In this document: in pieces, positions 43,437 to 54,135 of the stretch | How positions within the stretch are numbered: the first letter of the stretch is position 1 | How the letters are laid out: each line of letters begins with the position of its first letter | Source: Ophioderma brevispina | Lineage: Eukaryota; Echinodermata; Ophiuroidea; Amphilepidida; Ophiodermatidae | NCBI GenBank assembly: GCA_023653785.1 | Contig: JAMKCH010041248.1 | Span: forward strand, 1-64,000 | Length of the DNA: 64,000 bases | Direction: 5' to 3' | The notes under the pieces: model-generated | Told to the model about the DNA's origin: nothing | What the model saw: only the letters and a program-made list of their open reading frames with translations | Databases searched by the model: none | Position numbers and translations under genes: made by a program

Positions 43437-44446
43437 ACGCTATCCTCTGCACTGTATATAGAATTTAAGCTTGTTGATCATACCAATATTCCTTGATATT
43501 GTTTTCGATATTTCATCAATGTGGTGCAGCCAGGTTAAATTTTCATCAATAATTACTCTTAAAAATTTAGTCTTTGTCACCCTTTGTAGACTTGTGTTGT
43601 CAAGAATAATATCTATATCTCCTTGTACACAACAACCAATCATTTTTCTATTTTAGCCATTTTAGGGGTACCCAAAATCATTTAATTAGTCTTTACTAGC
43701 CTGGACAGAGAGCTTATTTGCTTTAAACCAGATACTAGCTCCTGACAATTCCGTGTGTATAATTGTATTTGACTCATAATGTCACTAATTGAATATTAAA
43801 TTGTCGTATCATCGGCAAATAAAATGAAGTCTAGCAGGTTTGAGGTATTTGTAATATCATTGATAATATTAAAAAAAAGAGTAAAGGACCACAAGAATAT
43901 GGTACCTGTGGTCTCACAAATATTAACCCATAAGTTCACAGAATTTCTTATCTTTAGGTGACATACTGTTTTCTATCACTTGAGTAACTCGCAAACCAAT
44001 CATAAACTTCCCCTCAGAATCCATAATGTTCTAGCTTATGAAGTAAAATATTGTGGTTTATATCATGATTGCAGTGATTGAGCCTGTGATAGTATTTTTA
44101 TAGATATACTCATACATAGAGGCTAGTCATTTAATGGGTTTAATTTGTGCCACGTGACTATTCAATAGAGTTACCATCATCTCAATTTCTACCAAATAAC
44201 TATACCGCGTTGATAGTTTCACTATCATATGCCTCTATTTCCACCCGCACGATTTACGTTAAACATGCCATGCGTTGTACAGTATGAGCGACAAAACGAA
44301 GTCTGACGAAGAGGTTGTTAGCACGTAATTTCGTATTTTCATCTCCCGTTCGCTACGACTGTACAACGCTATAGCAATGTATGGAACTGTGCCAATCCGA
44401 AGCAGTGACTACGATGATGAAAAAAGTTTTCCTTGCAGACGATAAC

Positions 44447-45779
44447 ATGGCGTCCACTGAAGCGACTCCTCGATTTGCGCTAGTAAATGAATCAGATCTT
44501 GTGGATTTAATTGACGGGGCCGATTAAAAAAACACAAGGCAAATTAAATACGCTGTCAAGATTCTGTCAGACTATGCTGTAGCCACGGGGAGCAGCCTGG
44601 ATAATGTAGAGGCTATATCGGTTGCTGGTGATCTGGATGCGTACTTGAGCAAATTCTACGCGGGGCTTCGCAAAATGGACGGAACGTTTGTATTCAAAGA
44701 AATCAATGCAAGGTATAATATTCGACGCAACGCCACTTTCAAGATATTCATGGTTGGGATTTGGTTAAAGACACAGACTTCAAGCAAAGTGGTAAAGTCT
44801 TCAAGGCAGTTCTAGTTAAGTGAAGAAGGAAGTTCTTGGTAGTGCCATCTCACAGGCAGATTTTTCTCTAATCCAAGGATCTCCTGTACTGAACATGGAT
44901 ACTTCCTAAGTATTGCAAACAAAGTGTTCAGTGACCATTATTATTTTTTTATGCAATCGCGGGCAAGAAAATCTGCGTCAATGAGCCAGCATATTTTTTA
45001 GTGTAGAGTGGACGGCGAGGGATCAACTTACATAAAGCGCCGCGATCAACTGACCAAGAATAATCGCGAGGACGACGATGAAGCAGTGGGAGGTAGGATG
45101 TATGCAGTTCCAGGTGATAAGCAATGTCCAGTTGAATCATTTCTGAAATACAGCTCCAATTGCGATCCAGGTTGTCCCAGCTTTTGGCAAACACCAAAGG
45201 AAAAAGCACCAACAGGAGATGAGCCGTGGTATTGCAATGGGCCAGTTGGCCAGAATACCCTCGCCAAGAAAATGAAAGTTATTTCTACCAGCGCAGGATG
45301 TTCTAAGATCTACACCAACCATTGTTTTGCGCGTCACTGTGGTCCACCCTGACTGGACAGAAGGCTTTGCGATCGGACATTATGTCGGTGAGTGGGCACC
45401 ATAGTGAGCAGAGTATAAAGCATTATAGTAAGACGAGTGATGGTAAATGCGTGAGATGTCCGGAGCTATAGCCCACAAAGTAATGCCGTTGGCTAGCACA
45501 GTGAGTAGCCCTACACCTTCAACGGATATTCCAGGACCAAGCACCGCCACCACTAAGCCTAGGCCTACTGAGTCTACGGCAAATCATGAACTTCCTGCAG
45601 GCCTACCTGATGTCCAACCTGATGGAGATCTATTGACCCTTTCACAGCAAGATGAGATCATACGTGGCCTTACCAATTCACCACCCATCGTTGGCAGAGA
45701 TTTAAATTTGGGTGTTAAATCCACCAGAGCCGCGACGTTCAATTTTCACATTGGTGTTGTGCATATGCACAACATATAG
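44447..45779 (+). pseudogene. Crypton-type tyrosine recombinase (DUF3504-like), decayed
   Basis: Reading forward with frameshifts: ATG at 44,447, FALVNESDLVDLIDGAD, then a stop and KYAVKILSDYAVATGSSLDN, LDAYLSKFYAGLRKMDGTF, a worn YNIRR region, NKVFSDHYYYFMQSRARKS, then 45,008-45,352 with RRDQLTKNNREDDDE, MYAVPGDKQCPVESFLKYSS, GDEPWYCNGPVGQNTLAKKM and KIYTNHCF (catalytic Arg in the next frame, LRVTVV), then a worn GFAIGH...SGHHSE block and KMREMSGAIAHKV. This is the order of the Crypton/ZMYM/KCTD-related recombinase. The final 110-codon frame adds a Pro/Thr/Ser-rich tail. It lies inside a LINE. Confidence 0.78.
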
Positions 45780-46146
45780 TTGATGTCAAAACCTGGCAGA
45801 ATTATTAACTGTATTATACGTTGCCTGATAACTTTTTGACTTATTTGAGGCTGCTTTTGAACTTATTACTGTTGGAGAAAGATGATGTTGGCGTTACATG
45901 TTCTGTTGAAATTTTATAATGGATTTTGGATTTTAAACTGGATTCTGGAACTTTGATTCTTTGAACTTTGAACTCTACTTGAATGCCTGGAAATATCACC
46001 TCGTTTATGGTCTACAAAAGGTAAGTACTCTTTTGCTTTCTTTGAAAAATCATAGAACTTGTCATTCTTTTCATAGGCCTAGGCCTGTAGATCCAGGCCT
46101 AGCGATAAGCATTAATTATTAAATGACCAGAATCTATTGTATGAGT

Positions 46147-46324
46147 TATATAAAACAATATTAACTGCCTTTTATTCGTGTGATGGTAAAAATATGATCA
46201 CTCGGTGAAAGATGGATTGTTCCATTTCACTCGCTGCGGCTCGTGAAATGGAACCAATCCATCTTTCACCTCGTGATCATATTTTTACCATCACACTCAT
46301 AGTCAGTTAATATTTGTATACTAT
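46147..46324. repeat. Long perfect-stem hairpin element, copy 1
   Basis: GTGTGATGGTAAAAATATGA then TCACTCGGTGAAAGATGG and TTCCATTTCAC pair with mirrored sequence across an 8-base centre (about 46,234-46,241); the strong stem is about 46,178-46,233 with 46,241-46,296, and weaker pairing extends to TTAACTG on both sides. No coding sense. A foldback MITE. Confidence 0.82.
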
Positions 46325-46359
46325 CACATGGCCTGAAAATACACCATGTGATATCATGA

Positions 46360-46534
46360 TATAAAACAAAAACATTGACTGCCTATATTCGTGCAATAGT
46401 AAAAATATATCATTCGGTCAAATGCTGACTGTTCCGTTTCACTCGGCTTTGCCTCGTGAAATAGAAAAGTCAATATTTGACCTCATGATATATCTTTTAC
46501 TATCAGACTCTTATGCATTCAATTTGTATACTAT
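46360..46534. repeat. Hairpin element, copy 2 (diverged)
   Basis: Same layout as copy 1: TTCGTGCAATAGTAAAAATA, TCATTCGGTCAAATG, GTTTCACTCGGCTTTGCCTC then GTGAAAT and mirrored CATGATATATC...TTTTACTATC. The stem carries more mismatches. Between the copies, TCACATGG and CCATGTGA form a third small inverted pair (46,324-46,353). Confidence 0.75.
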
Positions 46535-46640
46535 TGCATCGAAAGCTTTGGATATGTCCAGGTACACCCCAATTGTGGTTTCCCAATTTTTCACAGATTT
46601 CTGTATTTTATCAACAAGTTGCATTATCGCCATAGAAGTA

Positions 46641-46815
46641 GACTATATATAGAGCGACGGATAAATTTATGAAACCGCCATCAATCTATAAATCGATAGT
46701 ATCCTCAGGGGAAAAAGTGGTAGTATATATAGAGCGACTATCGAATAAAATAGCCATCATATTACAAAATCGACAATGTACACAGGGGAAAAAGTGGTAG
46801 TATATATAGAGCGAC
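46641..46815. repeat. Tandem repeat, units about 77-80 bp
   Basis: TATATATAGAGCGAC occurs at 46,644, 46,724 and 46,801; the last two are preceded by AGGGGAAAAAGTGGTAGTA and the first lacks that part. It lies next to the copy of the 41.63 kb repeat. Confidence 0.7.
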
Positions 46816-47182
46816 GAAAATAATTTCCTCCCAAATAAAATTAGACAACATCTTAATGTGTTCTAGCGAATGGGGGAGAATTCCACTTTTGAAAATGGCC
46901 GCAGACTCAGCTTGCTGAGTAGCTTTTGGGGGTGACAGTAGATAAGGGGGTTTAGTAATCGAGGTACTGTAAAGGAAGGACAAAATACCCCCCAAAAAAG
47001 ACATTTTCCTAATATTTCACTGGGGTTAATAAAAAATATGACCCTTCTTCTGATACCAAAATCTCAATTTTGATGAAGTGGGGGGGGGGGGGGGGGCGAG
47101 GTTGTCGATCGGGTCTCCCACCTTTCAATATGTACGGAACAAAACTCGTATATAGTTCTCTAATATGAACAGATGGACTTAA
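46816..47182. other. Short stretch with repeat remnant and G run 3' of the Calx-beta gene
   Basis: 46,921-47,005 repeats 41,632-41,715. A G run lies at 47,081-47,096. No canonical AATAAA on the minus strand was found within about 150 bases of the Calx-beta stop, so its 3' end is not located. Confidence 0.5.
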
Positions 47183-49715
47183 TTAGTAGAAATATGGGCG
47201 CATTTGATTCATTTCAAATGTGTTGTTCAAGGCAAACGCGGGTTGCTGGGATGATTGAAGGACCGACGACATCCTAGGTCTGAAAAGAAGAATGAAACCA
47301 CACACTGATAATGCCAGGAGAGAAATTATTACAATAGTTATCCCGATTATTATAGCTGCCAATACGCCGCTGTTAATGTTCAAAGTATTTTCAGGACTAT
47401 CTTCAAAATCATCGTCATCGGCTATGGCGATTACGAGAGTATCTGAGGATACTATACCGTCACTTGGCTGGGACAAGCGGCCAATAAAAAACTCATCACT
47501 TTCAACGAACGTATCATCAAGTATTTGAATCGGTGATGTAAACGCGCGTTGTTGGTCATAATCAAAGTAGAGAGTTTCGTCTGCTACGCCTATGTAATCG
47601 AGACCATCTTCTGCTGTTTTTGCTATAGTAGTAAACGTAACGTGCTCCTTGGTATCAAGTCGAGTACGAAGTACTCCAATTCGAATAAAACCATCACCTT
47701 CTGAAACAAATGGCGATGGAAACTCAAAGGAAAATACTTGCTCAATGATAATATCGTTGTCTAAGATGTTGACTGTAGCTCTGTCGAGCTCATCCCCATT
47801 TAAAGTTGTCAAAATTAACGTAAATGTCTCCACATCTTCCGGTGTCTCATCCTCTAGAATTTCAACGAAGGCAAATTTAATTGTATTACCAGGTTCAAAT
47901 ACCACTTCAGCAGCACCCTGATCCTTAAAGTCTTCATCTGACATAGCAGATCCAGGGATGGCAACAAATTTGACAGTTTCCTGAAGGTTGACTAGAGGCC
48001 CTTTCCTGGTAACAGTAACACGTAAAAGTCCAATGTCTTCTTCGGTGTCGTAGGTATCCTGTGTGAACTCATAATTAGTATCATCGTCAAGAATGGCTAC
48101 GTGAGCTTCAGTAATGCCGGACGAAGTGCCTCCTGTTGGGTCTGTAATGACTACCCGAAAAGCTTCGTTGACCTCTCCAATACTATCATCAATTATGCTT
48201 ATCTCGGCGTACTTGATGTTTTCTTCCTTTGCAAAGGTTACTGTACTATCTTGAAGACGGAAGTCAAGTTCATTCTTGGCACTTTGTAACATTTCCTCGG
48301 ACACTGCTACAGGTACAATAACGATTTGATTCCCACCAGTGTAGCCCTTCCGGTTGATTGGTATTCTGATGCTTCCTGCATTTTCCCAAACGGAAAAATG
48401 ACTAGCAGAGAGTGATATATCTGCGTCATCGTCAGTTATGTTTACTGTTGTTGTTTCAATCACATTGATCGATGTTCTATCAGCAGGTTCAGGAGATCGT
48501 AAATGTAGCTTGAACATCTCTGCATCTTCTAACTGATCATCGTTAATTATTTGGACGTAGACTGTTTTTTTAGGTTCGCCTGCAGCAAATTCTATTCGTT
48601 GTGAGGTAAATAGAAAATCTCCAAACGGCCTTGCATTTATTTCTGACGAAGTCACCTCAACGGAACCGTTAATGTCCTGATAGCCCTGTCTAAGTACAGA
48701 TACAGCAACTCGTCCGTCGCTTTCTAGTACATTGTAATTTAATTCTTCGAACTGAAAAGAGCTGATGAAATCACGGATGGTGACCGTCGCTAAGGAAGTA
48801 CTTTGTGACGATGAAGAAGGTATCATTTCTACTAAGAAGGTCTCGTCGCCTTCTCCTAATATTTCATCACACACAATGTTTATAGGAATATCATGTAAAA
48901 TCTCGTTTAGGTTAAAGGTAACGCTAGTAGTTTCGGCGACATAATCCTCGTGTTGTGCCGTCTCTGGTGTAATTACAACATTAACTGTTGAACACTCAAG
49001 GTTCGGATCAGTTTTGAGGTCATTGCTGAGCGCTCGTTCAATAGCTATACGAACCTTGGCGTCTAGGCATTCTTCTACTATGTAATGTTGGTCCTTTAAT
49101 GTTACTGAAGGTGGAGTTGCACAGCTTATTAAGTAAAAATCATAGAGAAATTGGAATGTTTCACCAGGAAAGAGAATTTCTTCAGCATTCGAAGAGATGT
49201 CCCCATTTGGTGGCACTCTAAGAACGCGGCGAAGCGAGGTAGTTTGGAAATCGTCATAAAATATAAAGTACAAGTAATCGCCATGAATATTCAAAGACAC
49301 GCGCGTGTCATCATTTTCCGACACTTCGGTCACAACATCATCTAAGCCTATTCCGTTAAAATTTACAGATTGTAATTTAAGGGGGGTTGAACTGGCGATA
49401 TAAATTTTCTTCTCTACTAAATCAACATCTAGACTTGTTAATCTTGCAGCACCAATCTGTATTTGTTTATCCACAGACCCATCATTTAAATCGACAAACG
49501 AGATGTAGCTTTGTATTTCATTGCCGTTTACTGTGTCATAGTGACCTACTATAGCCGTCTGCTCAGGAGCATTGATCTGGAAGTCTACGAGCCCGGGAAT
49601 CCTAGCTACCACTCCAGTGCGTGTCCCGTCAAGATTGCTTTGATAGATGTTGTCATTGGCTGCCCAATAAATCTTATCTTCACACGGAGATACTCTGATT
49701 GGACACTCGAATAGG
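47183..49715 (-). CDS. Type I membrane protein with YWTD-like propeller part and five Calx-beta domains (large exon)
   Basis: The open frame runs to 49,849 (888 codons). Its first 45 residues are Lys-rich and look like translated intron; AATTTTACAAAACAG just before LFECPIRVSPCEDKIYWAAN is a possible acceptor (exon from 49,715), though its upstream pyrimidine tract is poor. Residues 47-242 have repeating KIYW, KKIYIASS, GDYLYF blades like LDLR-type YWTD propellers. Five Calx-beta domains follow (about 245-360, 364-474, 475-590, 591-700, 704-812), each with an acidic D/E-E-x-F strand (GDETFLVEM, EDAEMFKLHL, VNEAFRVVI, DVETFTLIL, ESDEFFIGRL) for Ca2+ binding. A membrane span lies at about 828-857 (GVLAAIIIGITIVIISLLAL), then FRPRM and a 30-residue tail ending MRPYFY. 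Two N-glycosylation sites (NGS 394, NIT 470) sit outside. FRAS1 also ends in five Calx-beta domains, a membrane span and a short tail, but has no propeller here. The signal peptide must be in an upstream exon. Confidence 0.88.
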
Positions 49716-49967
49716 CTGTTTTGTAAAATTAATTTTTCTTCTTTTTCGGTTTTTTTGTTTTTTTTAATGTCTTTATTTGTTTTTTTCAAACAACAGTTTT
49801 TCATTATTACACACACTTGCCAAAAGTATTGCAACATGTATAAAAGCAATTTATATTCAGAATTTGATTTAATATTGTACCAGGAGTTCTTGACTACACA
49901 TTACGTAATTATTGTCAAAGTAGTGATTTTCAAACAGATGCTGTTTCCCAGAATCAAGTAGTGCGAC

Positions 49968-50560
49968 AAACGTTTAATTGATTATCATGATCCCTAAATA
50001 TGGCGGGTTAAAGGAGCTGGCTAATGATAACTTACCGATTGTACTCCAGAAGGAATAGAGGCCAAGGCATGGTCAAAAATGGCTGCCCCTCAATAGTCCT
50101 TTAAAATGAACTTTAACGAGTTTATTCAGGGTCTACTCCAAATGTTTAGGGCAAAATTGGTCTGGTTGTATTTACCGAAATGAGAAAGGTCAATAAAAGA
50201 TTGGCATTGTGTTGTTTTGTTTGTCATGCAATGTGAAACCGAAGTTAGACATGCATTTACGTAAACCCGTGATTTATCATTGGAATTGGCATTTCGGGTG
50301 TCTTGCTGAATTTCCCGATTTTTTTCGATGACCACTGTCTTCCATTGCCTTTAAAATCTCGTTTCGCGGTCTCCACAACCACCATGATTGTCTACCAATA
50401 AACATTTAAAGTACACCCTAATACCGTACAAGTCCATAATCGCTGTTTGAAGCCATATCTTTGTGTCTGTCTGTATTCCTTCTTGAGTGCAATCGACAAG
50501 TTAATTTTGCATTTCCTTTAATCCGCCATATTTAGGGAACGTGACATCAATCAAACGTTT
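49968..50560. mobile_element. Inverted-repeat element just upstream of the Calx-beta exon
   Basis: Left AAACGTTTAATTGATT and right (reverse complement) AAACGTTTGATTGATGTCAC, both continuing to CCCTAAATATGGCGG and TTAAAGGA, make ends of about 45 bp. 593 bp, no coding capacity; the 69-codon minus frame is incidental. It lies in the 5' flank or intron of the Calx-beta gene. The target duplication is not clear. Confidence 0.75.
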
Positions 50561-50957
50561 TTTTCACCCTCCTTGGATTTTTGGGGATACCCTACCGTAT
50601 AGAAAAACACAACTTTGGAATTTAAATCCGTATTGAGTGGTCAACATCACGGTCTAATTTGAAACCAATTGGTGATTATTAATATGTCGTTTTCGAATTT
50701 TCAATACTTTTGGCCAGTGTTGTATTTACTTCTATAATTATCACTAATTTAAGAACGACAGATATTAAATTTTGTAACCCGTTTGTAAGGATGATGCTAA
50801 ATTGTCAAAGAAAGATAAATAACAAACATACCAAGTGGCTGACTTTACAAAGCACATAATAATAATATAATAATAAATAGTTGCCTGTTATTATCATTTC
50901 CGCTTCATATTAACTGCAGCTGGCCAAGCGCAACATCCCTATTTCGCACTTTAGATT
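50561..50957. other. Gene-free stretch
   Basis: AT-rich, with an ATA/TAA repeat near 50,860-50,880. No exon signal for the upstream part of the Calx-beta gene was recognised. Confidence 0.35.
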
Positions 50958-51072
50958 GTAATAGTCCCCACAACAGCTCCCCAGATTTTTGTTTTGGGTC
51001 AACGAGGAATTTGAGATTAAGTAACTGCCCAGTGACACAGACACTTTGGCTGCATCGGGGCTCGAAGAGATT
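50958..51072 (-). repeat. SINE-like repeat, second copy
   Basis: On the minus strand: CTTCGAGCCCCGATGCAGCC (B-box-like), AAAGTGTCTGTGTCACTGGG, then CAGTTACTTAATC. It matches the core of the repeat at 2,326-2,525. Confidence 0.5.
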
Positions 51073-51694
51073 TATAATAGTTTTTTATGAAAATGCGCTT
51101 TATCCTTTGCACACATAAGAACGGAAACAATAACATAAAATTTTAATAATACGACAACAAAGTTTATTTAAAAGTCCCGGTTTTCGCGATCACCTGTCTT
51201 TTATAAAAGTAATACCTGTTTGAAAATCATTCGATAAATCAATTCGAACTTGATCTTTTTGGACCAAAAAATGCCCACATCCAAGTTTCTGTGAGCGTTA
51301 TACATTTACATTTCGTCAAAAAGAGCCAGGAAAAAAATCAGATAGGTCCTTGAAAGTGCGCATATTGCCCTTTAATTCAAGTTGTAACTAAACCCTTGCG
51401 GTCACTATTCCTCAAATGATGTGGGCGAAAATATATTCCTATCAAAGAAATAATAAATTATTTCAGAGGATTTATTTTTTTAAATCGATGGCCCTTTCAA
51501 TTTGTCAGCTTAACCCTTGAGGGGTTATCCTTTCCCTCCAATGAATGTGGAAAATACTTAAACTTTTTTTTCAGACATTTTTTTGACGTTCAACTACTTC
51601 AATACGATACTGGCCAACGCCTCCCCAAGACGGATCCAAACTAGGTCAGGAATGTGAACTGCTAATGTGGTCGAATTTAATCTTGTAGAGCTTC
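51073..51694. other. Gene-free stretch
   Basis: No coding or repeat boundaries found. Confidence 0.3.
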
Positions 51695-54135
51695 CTTAGT
51701 GACTTTGAAGGGATGGTATAATGCCTGCTTTGAAGTTGTCACGGATCATATATTGTATTATTTTGTGTGGTAAACCGTTTTTCCAGTCCGAATGGTTTTT
51801 TTGGGTACGAAGGAGTGTTTGTAGCGTCTTTATTGTTGAAATTAAAATAAGAATCCGATTGATGATGCGAATTGACGCAGTACTGGCTGTGGAGGTTCCG
51901 ATGGCAGGGATATTGACGACCAAGTCTTGCTTGTTGACAAACTCATAAACGTCTGATTTTCCTTCTGGGTGGTAAGTGGGTCGAGATCTAAACTCTTTTC
52001 CCCATCTGAGTGGCACTTCCTGGCGTTTTAGTCGTATAATCGCTCAAGATGAATCGTGCTGCTCGTTTTTGGCACTGCTTCAAGCTGGTCGTTGTTCTTT
52101 TTGGTATGTGGGTCCCGACGTAGAGAGTACTCGATCATGTGGACAAGTGATCTGTAAATCCGTAATTTTTTGTTGATTTATTGCATGAGTAAAGTTTTCT
52201 CTTAATGAACCTAAAGATCTCTTTAGCCTTCATGCAAACGTCCTGTATGTGTCGTTCCAGTTGAGCTTATTTGAGATGGGCACCCAGATAAGTGTGATTT
52301 TCTACTGTGGACACAGTTTCGTCACCCCCGAGTTTATACGTAAAATGCTTCGGAGACCTTGTGTGTGTTATTCTCATAACAAAGCATTTTTTGGAATTAA
52401 ATTTCAGTGGCCACTTTCTCTCCCACTCACCAAGTGTGTTTCAATCTTCTTGTAATGGTTCGGAGTCCTAAGGGTATTTTGATTTCACGGTAGATGACGC
52501 ATCTTCTGCAAATAGGCGTACCGACGATCGAATGTTGTTAGGTAGGTCGTTTATATAGACCAGGAACAACGCGGTCCAAGCACCCGGTCCCTGAGGTACG
52601 TCCAGAAATAACTTCATACCAGGCCGATTTCTCGCCGCCGACTACCACTCTCTGGGTCCTAATGTCCTGAGAAAGCTGCTGATCCAGTCCTTTGTTTGAA
52701 TTCTGTATGACCCTAATTACGGAGTTTTGATATAAGTCTGTTGTGAGGGACGACATCAAAAGCTTTGGAGAAATCCATTATGACCATGTCTACCTGTGCC
52801 TATATACTGTCGAGAGAAACTTGCCAGTCTTTTACTGTAAGAATGAGTTGTGTTTGATGACGAAAACCATGGTTGTTGTTTTCGGGAGGATTGTGTGTTT
52901 ATTTTCAATGTTTCATGATATTAAAGGTATGATGTTTTCGAGAATTTTGCTGAAAATGGAGGTTAAACGGACAGGGCGATAGTTGGATGCCAAAGTTCTA
53001 TCGCCTTTTTTGAAAGGGGGAAATGTTTGCACGTAACCAAGAAATAGGAACCTCTCCCCTTCTAAGATCTGAAAAATAGGGTGAGAACGGGGGCAAAGTT
53101 GCTTCAGCTGCCACTTTCAGTATTCTAGCAGGGATCTCGTCCGGACATATGATTTTGGTTTGGTCAAGATTATTAAGAAGTTGAGAACAAACGCATCAGC
53201 CAGGTAAAAATTAAAATCAGTCATAGGTGGAATACTAGAATTGCCCATAGGAGGTTAACTAAGTTTTCTGGTGTAATACGGAGCAAACTGGTCATTTAGA
53301 TCTGGCTTTGGTCTTGGTTATCAACTCTAATTTGGCCGTTTCTGTTAAGGGCAGGAATGCCAATGGTGTCAATTTTGAGTTGAGGTCTTTTGATGAAACT
53401 ATAAAATTTCTTGGATGACTCAAGCCAAACTTTTTTATGTACCTCCTGTATGGTTTCCTTGTCAATTTGTGGGTATTTCAACGTGTGAAATAGATCATAA
53501 CTTTACTGTGGTTGATTCTGCGATGAGTATTATAGCACCGGTTGTTAACGTTTTTGAAAACGGTTCAACCTTTTTTTTTTGTTGATCCATGGTGAAGTAT
53601 TACTTTTTGAAAATTGTTTTGGATGGGATAAACAAGGTGGTCCATAGCTTCTAATCTAAAATGGCTTGTCTGAAAAAACCCATCATATAAGATTATAAAC
53701 ACTGATTCCATTAGTATTACGTGATTGGAATTGATAAACTAGTCAGCCCAGTTTTTTCAATGATGTTTTAAACCCTCATTGTCCGCTCTCTCCGATATAA
53801 AACGGTCTTCGTGGAGTTTTGCTTTAGGTCATTCACCTAGGTTTAGTGGCTTCACGAAACATTGGGATGCCGTCGTGATCACTAATCCCAGGCACAACCC
53901 ATTATTCCGCTTCAACAATATAGGGTTAGAGTTGACGAAGAGATCCAAAATAACGTCCCTTCCTCGTGGGTGTACGCACACCTTCTCAAGATTAAAAAAT
54001 CATTCGCAATATCCAACATCTGGTGAGAGAGGTTGACGTATACCCACCAGGACGGACGGCATGCAGATCCCAGTCCACACTAGGGAGGGGGAAGTTTTTC
54101 CCCACCCAACACTATTTGGCCATTACTAGATTTTT
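51695..54135 (-). mobile_element. LINE remnant, endonuclease to RT C-terminus, heavily frameshifted
   Basis: Minus-strand reading: LDLFVNSNPIL and GISDHDGIPMF (endonuclease with SDH), FYSFIKRPQLKIDTIGIPAL and NRNGQIRVDN (linker), an RT in which motif A is worn, IQNSNKGLDQQLSQDIRTQR, VVGGEKSAWYEVISGVPQG in mixed frames, ADDASSTV (active-site region), EWERKWPLKFNSKKCFVMRI, HTYLGAHL, and LVRSTLEYSSSTWDPHTKK (thumb). This is the CR1/Jockey-type order. It lies between the F5/8C exon and the Calx-beta exon on the same strand. Plus-strand frames here are shadows. Confidence 0.8.

Larger units (their letters stand above)
41795..46636 (-). mobile_element. CR1/L2-like LINE split into three pieces by nested insertions
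   Basis: Minus-strand pieces in order: 46,535-46,636 (MQLVDKIQKSVKNWE, then VYLDISKAFDAI, RT motif A), about 43,437-44,062 (HNILLHKLEHYGFRG, YDWFASYSSDRKQYV, GPLLFFNIINDITN, LDFILFADDTTI with the active-site ADD in a shifted frame, TKTKFLRVIIDENLTWLHHI), and about 41,795-42,110 (FYCTLVYHI, WGSSCANNLEKPQ, LQKWALRIIS in mixed frames). The plus-strand CATTTCATTCATTC at its 3' edge is the tandem tail. Between the pieces lie a Crypton, two hairpins and an inverted-repeat element. Confidence 0.78.

Noticed and set aside
46147..46534. CRISPR-like array
   Set aside because: Only two diverged palindromic units without regular spacers. They are foldback elements.
49716..49849. N-terminal 45 codons of the 888-codon frame as true protein start
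   Set aside because: Lys-rich low-complexity sequence with no signal peptide, followed by a possible AG acceptor. Likely translated intron.
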